From: JAGVWT01 sp964538405
GTDB taxonomy: Archaea > Nanobdellota > Nanobdellia > Pacearchaeales > GW2011-AR1
DNA: 5,221 nucleotides
Assembly (NCBI GenBank): GCA_964538405.1
Contig: CAZIET010000038.1
Coordinates: forward strand, 1-5,221
Direction: 5' to 3'
The notes under the pieces are model-generated. The model saw only the letters and a list, made by a program, of their open reading frames with translations, was not told the origin of the DNA and ran no database searches. Shown one piece after another: positions 1 to 4,132 of the stretch (the first letter of the stretch is position 1; each line of letters begins with the position of its first letter). The position numbers were made by a program, and so were the translations under genes.

Positions 1-1
1 A

Positions 2-316
2 GATAGTGGAGTAAGAAGATTTGCCAGAGCACTTGTAGATATAAAAACGGGCTATCCAACTGATGAATGTGAAACTTCTGATGAGCTGGGTAGAAGATTG
101 GAAAAGGGAGATGAAGATCTGGCCTTAGTTATTACAAATAATTTGGATATAGTAAGAAAATATGCTCCAAATTCAAAAGTTCCATTTCTATTAATGTCAG
201 GACAATACACTGAAAAAGAAGCAAAAGATGCCGGGGCTTATGGACTTATACCAAAACCATTTACCCAAAGACAGATTCTTGGTGTCGTTGAGAATGCTTT
301 GGAAAGAAGAGTTTAG
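2..316 (+). CDS. Receiver (REC)-like domain protein, 5' end missing, phospho-acceptor Asp apparently Asn
   Basis: The frame is open from the window edge, so the gene is partial; 104 residues are visible. The TTG at 98 is only an internal codon, because receiver-like sequence continues upstream of it. The visible part starts DSGVRRFARALVDIKTGY, which resembles the end of the acidic strand-1 loop plus helix 1 of a CheY-like domain. Perhaps ten residues are missing. The C-terminal half is diagnostic: strand 4 VPFLLMSG carries the conserved Ser/Thr, then DAGAYGLIPKPF carries the conserved Lys-Pro, then a last helix QILGVVENAL. The strand-3 end reads LALVITNN, where active receivers read LVITD, so the phosphorylated Asp is Asn. 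The loop and helix after it also seem about eight residues short. No output domain follows, so it is a stand-alone receiver or the tail of a larger protein. It probably acts in the cytoplasm by protein-protein contact, without phosphorylation. It ends 3 bp from the convergent map gene. Confidence 0.75.
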   Translation, partial: DSGVRRFARALVDIKTGYPTDECETSDELGRRLEKGDEDLALVITNNLDIVRKYAPNSKVPFLLMSGQYTEKEAKDAGAYGLIPKPFTQRQILGVVENALERRV

Positions 317-319
317 TGA

Positions 320-1180
320 TTATTCAGTTGTCACAATAGTATTATCCTTTTCAATTAGAATAGTGTGTTCTGCCTGTGAAACAATTCCTTTTGAAGTTTC
401 CATAAGGACTGCATAATGATGCAAGTTTCCATTTTCCTGTAATTGTTTTAATCCAATCAATCCTTTTGTTCCGAATTTTTTAACAATCCATCTAGAAGCA
501 AAAGGAAGGGTATTATATTCTTCTGCTATGAATTCCAAAACTTCTCTCGCAATCGGACTTCGAATATTTTTTCCACTTTTTAACTCATATATTCCCGAGG
601 GTTTTCCATCGTGGACTTTTCCATTTCCGTTTGTTGCGAAAGGTTCTATTGCATACTGTCCTATTTCCAATGAATCGTTTTTCTTATTGTCAAAGTTTGG
701 GATCATAATTCCTGAGTGAACTTGATAATGAGTTACTCCATGTCCTCCAAGATTTACTACTGCTGAAAATCCGTGAGATTCGATTGTTTCTTGAATTGCT
801 TTTCCCATAAATCTTACTTGTGTTTTTTCTTTTGCCAACTTTATTGAATTATCCAATGCTTCTTTGCTTGCCTGAATCAGTTTTTTGTTTTCTTCATTGT
901 TTTCCAAATNNNNNNNNNNACCATCAACATGAACTCCCAAATCCACTTTTAACAAACCTTTTGCAGTTATAGTATCATCATAAGAAGGTGTGTAATGCGC
1001 AGCTGTGTCATCCATACTTAAATTTAAAGGAAATGCTGGTTTACCTCCCTTTTCAATAATGAATCCTTCTATTTTATCTGCAATTTCCAATAAAGGCATT
1101 CCTTTCTTTATTATCTTTCTTGCATATTCTTTTGCTTCAGAAGCAATCTTTCCTGCTTTCAATATCTTTTCTTTGCTCAT
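320..1180 (-). CDS. map: Methionine aminopeptidase, type II (archaeal), with an internal assembly gap
   Basis: This cytosolic dinuclear-metal protease removes the initiator Met from new proteins. From the chosen ATG at 1180 it is about 286 residues counting four unknown ones, close to the roughly 295 of archaeal enzymes. I recognise the family from GGKPAFPLNLS near residue 45, His62 in AAHYTP, Asp80 in KVDLGVHVDG, His147 in LGGHGV, His155 in YQVHSG, Glu179 in IEPFAT and Glu271 in QAEHTI. These are the substrate-pocket and metal ligands of the MetAP2 clan. The second metal Asp, usually in a G-F/Y-IAD motif just after HVDG, falls in the run of Ns. A longer reading from the ATG at 1201 adds MRGLWIK and would overlap the upstream gene by 20 nt; the shorter start matches archaeal homologues and leaves 1 nt after the exonuclease stop. 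A weak GAGG at 1194-1197 lies 13 nt upstream, so translation probably depends on the upstream gene. Confidence 0.95.
   Translation of the reverse strand: MSKEKILKAGKIASEAKEYARKIIKKGMPLLEIADKIEGFIIEKGGKPAFPLNLSMDDTAAHYTPSYDDTITAKGLLKVDLGVHVDGXXXXLENNEENKKLIQASKEALDNSIKLAKEKTQVRFMGKAIQETIESHGFSAVVNLGGHGVTHYQVHSGIMIPNFDNKKNDSLEIGQYAIEPFATNGNGKVHDGKPSGIYELKSGKNIRSPIAREVLEFIAEEYNTLPFASRWIVKKFGTKGLIGLKQLQENGNLHHYAVLMETSKGIVSQAEHTILIEKDNTIVTTE
910..919. other. Assembly gap (10 Ns) inside map
   Basis: Ten consecutive undetermined bases interrupt the methionine aminopeptidase gene right after HVDG. The reading frame is the same on both sides, so the gene is probably intact. In archaeal homologues about nine residues separate this Gly from the start of LENN, whereas only four codons are present here. 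The ten Ns therefore look like a fixed-size placeholder, and the true gap is probably about 15 nt longer. The known bases beside the gap form the last two of a codon ending AT, compatible with Asp. Confidence 0.9.
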
Positions 1181-1181
1181 T

Positions 1182-1691
1182 TTAATCCATAATCCTCTCA
1201 TAAAGTTTTTTCAATAATCTTGCATCATGCAATGCATTATGTTTTTCCATTTTTGAAACATCAATATTATACTTTTTGGCAACTCCCCCAAGTTTTAAAT
1301 CTCCTATATTAATTTTCTTAGCAAATAACATGCTTGCAAAATCTATTGGAAGCCATTTGAAAGGCAATTCTGCTATCCCTTTGACATCATTTGCACCAAA
1401 TAATTTACAAATTCCCATCCAATCAAACTGATTTACCTGGGAGATTAAATAGGGCTTGTCTTTTCCCACAAATTTTTTTATTAATTTTACAGCTTCTTTT
1501 TTAGAAACCTTTTCTTGATTAAGTTTTGGAACCACGTTTTCTTTTACCCATCCGTCTATTTTTCCTTTGTAATCCAATTCCAAATACAGTTCCTCTCCAT
1601 TAGGTTTTATAAAAGCTATTGACAAAAGGTCTATTCCGTCCGGCTTCAGCTTTGCAAATTCCCCATCCATAAATATTATGTTCCTGTTCAT
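1182..1691 (-). CDS. DEDDh 3'-5' exonuclease, Rv2179c-like (probable exoribonuclease)
   Basis: This 169-residue protein is a compact RNase T/DnaQ-fold nuclease with nothing attached. ExoI is Asp9 and Glu11 in FMDGEF, ExoII is Asp90 in VNQFDWMG, and ExoIII is His151 to Asp156 in HNALHDARLL, which fits the HxxxxD spacing of the DEDDh class. All four acidic metal ligands and the His general base are present, so it should be active. The arrangement of DLLSIAFI-PNGEELYLE followed by a WVKENVVPKL helix resembles the Rv2179c-like exoribonuclease family rather than the polymerase III epsilon or oligoribonuclease families. That assignment comes from recalled family features. RNA 3'-end trimming is the likely role, but DNA cannot be excluded. 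It is first in a two-gene unit with map, 1 nt apart. Its ATG lies about 27 nt from the TATA box shared with the divergent DUF1801 gene, consistent with a leaderless mRNA. There is no other start before ExoI. Confidence 0.8.
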   Translation of the reverse strand: MNRNIIFMDGEFAKLKPDGIDLLSIAFIKPNGEELYLELDYKGKIDGWVKENVVPKLNQEKVSKKEAVKLIKKFVGKDKPYLISQVNQFDWMGICKLFGANDVKGIAELPFKWLPIDFASMLFAKKINIGDLKLGGVAKKYNIDVSKMEKHNALHDARLLKKLYERIMD

Positions 1692-1712
1692 TTTTTAAGG
1701 AAAAGAAGAGCA

Positions 1713-1724
1713 TTTTTATATTTT
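1713..1724. promoter_or_regulatory. Shared TATA box of a divergent promoter
   Basis: The 50-bp gap between the divergent exonuclease (ATG at 1691, minus) and DUF1801 gene (ATG at 1742, plus) contains one clear TATA-like element, TTTTTATATTTT, which reads acceptably on both strands. Its centre is about 23.5 nt from the plus-strand ATG and about 27.5 nt from the minus-strand ATG. Both match the usual 24-27 nt from an archaeal TATA box to the transcription start, so both mRNAs would be leaderless. A purine-rich block at 1701-1712 (AAAAGAAGAGCA) could be the BRE for the plus direction; the minus-side BRE is less clear. Neither gene has a Shine-Dalgarno sequence. Confidence 0.6.
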
Positions 1725-1741
1725 GATGTTCTGGATTTTTA

Positions 1742-2200
1742 ATGGTTAAAAGCGATGCAAAAACCGTCAAGGCATATATTGCAAAATTGCCAGAAGAAAA
1801 GAGAAAAGTCATTCAGGAGCTTAGAAGAGTAATCCTAAGCAATCTACCTAACGGTTATGAGGAGGAAATGAGATGGGGCATGATTACTTATGAAGTTCCA
1901 TTGAAAGTTTTTCCTTATACATATAATAACAAACCATTGATGTATGCTGCATTGGCTGCCCAAAAGAATTATTTTGCGCTTTATTTGACTAACCTTTATT
2001 GGGACAAGGAAACTTTTGATTTGTTTAAAAAGGAGTTTGCGAAATCAGGTAAAAAACTGGATATGGGCAAATCCTGCATTAGATTCAAGAAAATAGATGA
2101 TTTACCTTTAGATGTGATAGGAAGAACGATAGCCTCTGTTCCATTAAAAAGATTCTTGGAAATGTATGGAAAGGTAAAAATAAGTAATGGCAAGGTTTAA
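1742..2200 (+). CDS. DUF1801 (YdhG-like) domain protein
   Basis: The 152-residue protein is one DUF1801 domain from end to end, the usual length for stand-alone members. Recognisable parts in order are TVKAYIAKLPEEKR (residues 8-21), a helix with NLPNGYEEEMRWGMITYEVPL (34-54), YNNKPLMYAALAAQKNYFALYL (61-82), SGKKLDMGKSCIRFKKIDDLPLD (102-124) and a last helix near IGRTIASVPLKRFLEMY. The domain is related in fold to the iron-chaperone frataxin-like YdhG group, but its biochemical role is not established, so I give no function beyond cytosolic location. The sequence is strikingly like bacterial copies, which suggests transfer from bacteria. The ATG at 1742 is the only reasonable start and sits about 24 nt downstream of the shared TATA box with no ribosome binding site. 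Its TAA stop lies inside the TATA box of the next gene. Confidence 0.88.
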   Translation: MVKSDAKTVKAYIAKLPEEKRKVIQELRRVILSNLPNGYEEEMRWGMITYEVPLKVFPYTYNNKPLMYAALAAQKNYFALYLTNLYWDKETFDLFKKEFAKSGKKLDMGKSCIRFKKIDDLPLDVIGRTIASVPLKRFLEMYGKVKISNGKV

Positions 2201-2207
2201 ATAACCT
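2191..2207 (+). promoter_or_regulatory. TATA promoter of the SCP2-like gene, overlapping the DUF1801 stop codon
   Basis: TTTAAATA at 2196-2203 is a near-consensus archaeal TATA box, preceded by the purine-rich CAAGG as a possible BRE. Its centre is about 25 nt upstream of the ATG at 2225, the spacing expected if transcription starts at or next to that ATG. The stop codon of the upstream gene (2198-2200) lies inside the box. A dyad AGGTT-N5-AACCT (2193-2197 and 2203-2207) brackets it and could be a repressor site or chance. Confidence 0.6.
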
Positions 2208-2224
2208 AAAATTTTTTGGGTCTT

Positions 2225-2695
2225 ATGAATAAGGTGATGGTCTTAACACTGATTGTAAGCATACTATTTATTTTGCCAGTCATACTTGCAGAAGAAAAGT
2301 CATATGATTATGATGATCTTGATGAATTTTTAGCAGATATTCCCTCATTGAATGAACAGCTTCAATCGGGAAGTGTAATGTTGCCAGGTTCAGCTGGAAT
2401 ATTGGTAAAAACAGGTAATGTTTCAGTAAATATAGAGATGGATGATGGTTCTTCTAAGAGTTTTTACTTTACTTTGGAAGACAAAAAGATAACTGGAGTC
2501 GGTGAAGGAACGCCATTGGAAAGTGCTTATGAGATTTCTACTAATGAGGATACAGTAAATACCGTTCTTGAATCAGAAGACAAAGTGGGGGCAATGGTAT
2601 CGGCTTATGATAATAAAGAAGTTAATCTTGAAGCTCATGGATTCATGAACAAAATAAAATTATTCTTTGCTAAGATTGCACTTAAGTTTGCTTGA
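2225..2695 (+). CDS. Exported SCP2-like (sterol-carrier-protein fold) protein
   Basis: I chose the ATG at 2225 (156 residues). The frame extends upstream to a TTG at 2216, but that lies 13 nt after the TATA box, probably outside the transcript. The N-terminus is a Sec signal peptide: MNK, a hydrophobic run VMVLTLIVSILFILPVI, then LA before EEK, with likely cleavage after Ala22. There is no lipobox Cys, and no Cys in the whole protein. An acidic linker (YDYDDLDEFLADIP) follows. Residues about 57-156 look like an SCP2 domain: paired strands ILVKTGNVSVNIEMDD and SFYFTLEDKKITGV, then YEISTNEDTVNTVL, a DKVGAMVSAYDNKEVNLEAHG segment and a final amphipathic helix MNKIKLFFAKIALKF. SCP2 folds hold hydrophobic ligands, so binding of a lipid outside the membrane is plausible but inferred. 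The domain call rests on pattern, not on invariant residues. It has its own promoter, and its 3' end overlaps the convergent PUA gene by 14 bp. Confidence 0.65.
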   Translation: MNKVMVLTLIVSILFILPVILAEEKSYDYDDLDEFLADIPSLNEQLQSGSVMLPGSAGILVKTGNVSVNIEMDDGSSKSFYFTLEDKKITGVGEGTPLESAYEISTNEDTVNTVLESEDKVGAMVSAYDNKEVNLEAHGFMNKIKLFFAKIALKFA

Positions 2696-3173
2696 TTTTC
2701 AATCTTCTATTTTTTGGGATATAATTACTTATTTTTTCTTCTGATGCCTTCCCTGTGCCGAGAAGATGATCTTTGTATTTTATGATTAGAAACTCTTTTG
2801 TTCCTGTTTTTATATACAAATCCTGGCCTTGCATCCACATCTCAAAATCCTCGTTATTTTTTAGTTCATAGACATTTTTAGTAATTTGGTCTTTCAGCAT
2901 TTGAGAGCCTTCAATACTTAACCTTATTTTTTCTGTTTTTTCGTCCACTTTTCCTAAATAAATTCCAACCCTTTCTATTACAATGGATTTCTCAATTTCT
3001 TTCAATTTATCTGAAGTTATATCTCCAGTGAACAAAAATATTCTCTCCTTCCCTCTTGATACAATAATTCCTGGGATTTTCTTGATTCCAAACTGCTCAT
3101 TCAGTTTTTCAAATAATTCTTTCTTGTCTCTTTCATTCATTATAGTCAATGGCGTGAACTTTTCTTCTATCAT
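2682..3173 (-). CDS. PUA-domain RNA-binding protein, RsmF-type partner of the adjacent methyltransferase
   Basis: The 163-residue protein has a pre-PUA half (about 1-80) and a C-terminal PUA-like half (about 85-158). The PUA part shows IRLSIEGSQMLKDQITKNVYEL, the WMQGQDLYI segment, the strand EFLIIKYKDHLLGTGKAS and the ending ISNYIPKNRRLKI. The pattern of a hydrophobic strand, HLLGTGK, then a Pro-Lys-x-Arg-Arg end, is what C-terminal PUA modules of NOL1/NOP2/Sun and RsmF rRNA methyltransferases look like. It has no methyltransferase motifs. It follows the methyltransferase with an ATGA overlap (start 3173, previous stop 3170-3172) and an AAGGA seven nt before the ATG, so the two are translationally coupled. 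It probably supplies RNA binding to that enzyme, as the fused PUA domain does in RsmF; this is inference from order and similarity. A general archaeal PUA protein with its own RNA target is the alternative. Confidence 0.72.
   Translation of the reverse strand: MIEEKFTPLTIMNERDKKELFEKLNEQFGIKKIPGIIVSRGKERIFLFTGDITSDKLKEIEKSIVIERVGIYLGKVDEKTEKIRLSIEGSQMLKDQITKNVYELKNNEDFEMWMQGQDLYIKTGTKEFLIIKYKDHLLGTGKASEEKISNYIPKNRRLKIKQT
2696..2716 (+). terminator. Possible T-rich terminator after the SCP2-like gene
   Basis: Just after the TGA stop comes a pyrimidine-rich stretch containing TTTTC (2696-2700) and a TTTTTT run (near 2710-2715). Archaeal RNA polymerase can stop at oligo-T tracts without a hairpin. 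The stretch also encodes the Lys-rich C-terminus of the opposing PUA protein, so the T content may have no regulatory meaning. Confidence 0.25.
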
Positions 3174-4126
3174 TTTGTTTTCCTTAGTTTAGCTATGAAA
3201 AATCCTTCAGTATCTGAAATATGAGGGTAAATTCTGCAAGAATTTTTCAATTCTTTATTATAGTTTTTTCCTTTCCATGAAGTTAGTCCAGACTTGCATT
3301 TTATTGGTAAGATTATTTTCTCAACTTTTATATTCTTAAATTCATTTAAGATTGAATCAATAACTTCCTCATTTTCTTCAGGAGCGTGAGTACATGTCGA
3401 ATAAACTATTTCCCCTCCAATCTTCAAAACTTCTAAAGCACTTATTAGTAATCTCTTTTGTTCCTTTGACATCCTGTAAACTCTTTGTATATTCCACATT
3501 TGGATAGATCTTGGTGTAGACCTTAAAGTCCCTTCTCCAGAACAAGGAGCATCCAGAAGTATCTTATCAAAAAGAAAACCCTGTTTTTTCAACTGTTCAC
3601 ACAATCTTTGTCCGCTGCTTCGTGTGATTATTTCATTGGTTACTCCACATCTTTCTAAATTCGAAGCCAGAATCTTTATCCTTGGAAGTTTTACATCATT
3701 TGCTATAATTAGACCGGAGTTTTTCATCATCATTGCTATTTGTGTTGTTTTGCTTCCCGGTGCGGCAGCTATATCAAGAACTTTTTCTCCTGGCTGTGGA
3801 TTTAACACAATAACTGGAAGCATGCTTGCGATTTCTTGTGCGTAATAATATCCAAGAATGTGTTCAAGTGATCTTCCCAATTCTCCTGGAAGCAATTCTG
3901 GTTCTACAATCATTATTTCTGGATAATTCTTGAAAGGCTGTTTTATTTCCCATCCTTTTTCTTCAAGCATTTTTTTCAGTTCAGAAGGAGAAGTCTTCAA
4001 AGTGTTAACTCTAATGGACTTTAACTCTGGTTTTGAGAGAAATTCAACATAATTCTCATATTCATCTCCAAGCAATAGTTTCATTCTTTCTACAAAAAGT
4101 GGTTTTGATTCTAAATCTGGTTTCAT
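3170..4126 (-). CDS. NOL1/NOP2/Sun (RsmB/RsmF-Trm4) family RNA cytosine-C5 methyltransferase
   Basis: The enzyme methylates carbon 5 of a cytosine in tRNA or rRNA using S-adenosylmethionine. The 318 residues hold an N-terminal segment with SIRVNTLKTS (37-46), GRSLEHILGYYYAQEIASMLP (84-104), SAM-binding motif I VLDIAAAPGSKTTQIA (116-131), an acidic residue Asp144 in IANDVK for the ribose, motif IV LLDAPCSGEGT (190-200) with Cys195, and motif VI VYSTCTHAPEENEEV (241-255) with Cys245. In this family the TC cysteine (245) forms the covalent bond with cytosine and the PC cysteine (195) helps release, and both are intact. The EGFFIAKL strand ends the catalytic core. The protein stops where the RsmF PUA extension would begin, and that part is encoded by the next ORF overlapping by ATGA. 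It starts 6 nt after the polB stop, with no clear ribosome binding site. Archaeal relatives modify tRNA near positions 48-49 or rRNA; the target here cannot be read from sequence. Confidence 0.93.
   Translation of the reverse strand: MKPDLESKPLFVERMKLLLGDEYENYVEFLSKPELKSIRVNTLKTSPSELKKMLEEKGWEIKQPFKNYPEIMIVEPELLPGELGRSLEHILGYYYAQEIASMLPVIVLNPQPGEKVLDIAAAPGSKTTQIAMMMKNSGLIIANDVKLPRIKILASNLERCGVTNEIITRSSGQRLCEQLKKQGFLFDKILLDAPCSGEGTLRSTPRSIQMWNIQRVYRMSKEQKRLLISALEVLKIGGEIVYSTCTHAPEENEEVIDSILNEFKNIKVEKIILPIKCKSGLTSWKGKNYNKELKNSCRIYPHISDTEGFFIAKLRKTK
3181..3185 (-). promoter_or_regulatory. Shine-Dalgarno-like site for the PUA gene
   Basis: On the minus strand AAGGA lies 7 nt before the ATG at 3173, inside the last codons of the methyltransferase gene. 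It partly matches the archaeal anti-SD sequence. It is the best-placed such motif in the window, which fits an internal operon gene, unlike the promoter-proximal genes that look leaderless. Confidence 0.45.
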
Positions 4127-4132
4127 TTTATT

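Noticed and set aside
58..90. TGATGA and CTGATGA boxes resembling C/D box sRNA elements
   Set aside because: No matching D box follows at the right distance, and the bases encode conserved-looking receiver residues (TDECETSDELG).
98..316. Start of the receiver-like gene at the TTG at 98
   Set aside because: The same frame is open to the window edge and encodes a recognisable helix 1, so the gene is partial rather than a 72-residue protein.
1181..1201. Map start at the ATG at 1201 (extra MRGLWIK)
   Set aside because: Archaeal homologues begin near the MSKEKIL position, and the longer form would overlap the exonuclease gene by 20 nt without a better ribosome binding site.
2216..2224. TTG start of the exported protein
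   Set aside because: It lies 13 nt after the TATA box, probably outside the transcript, whereas the ATG at 2225 has the expected leaderless spacing and a better signal peptide N-terminus.
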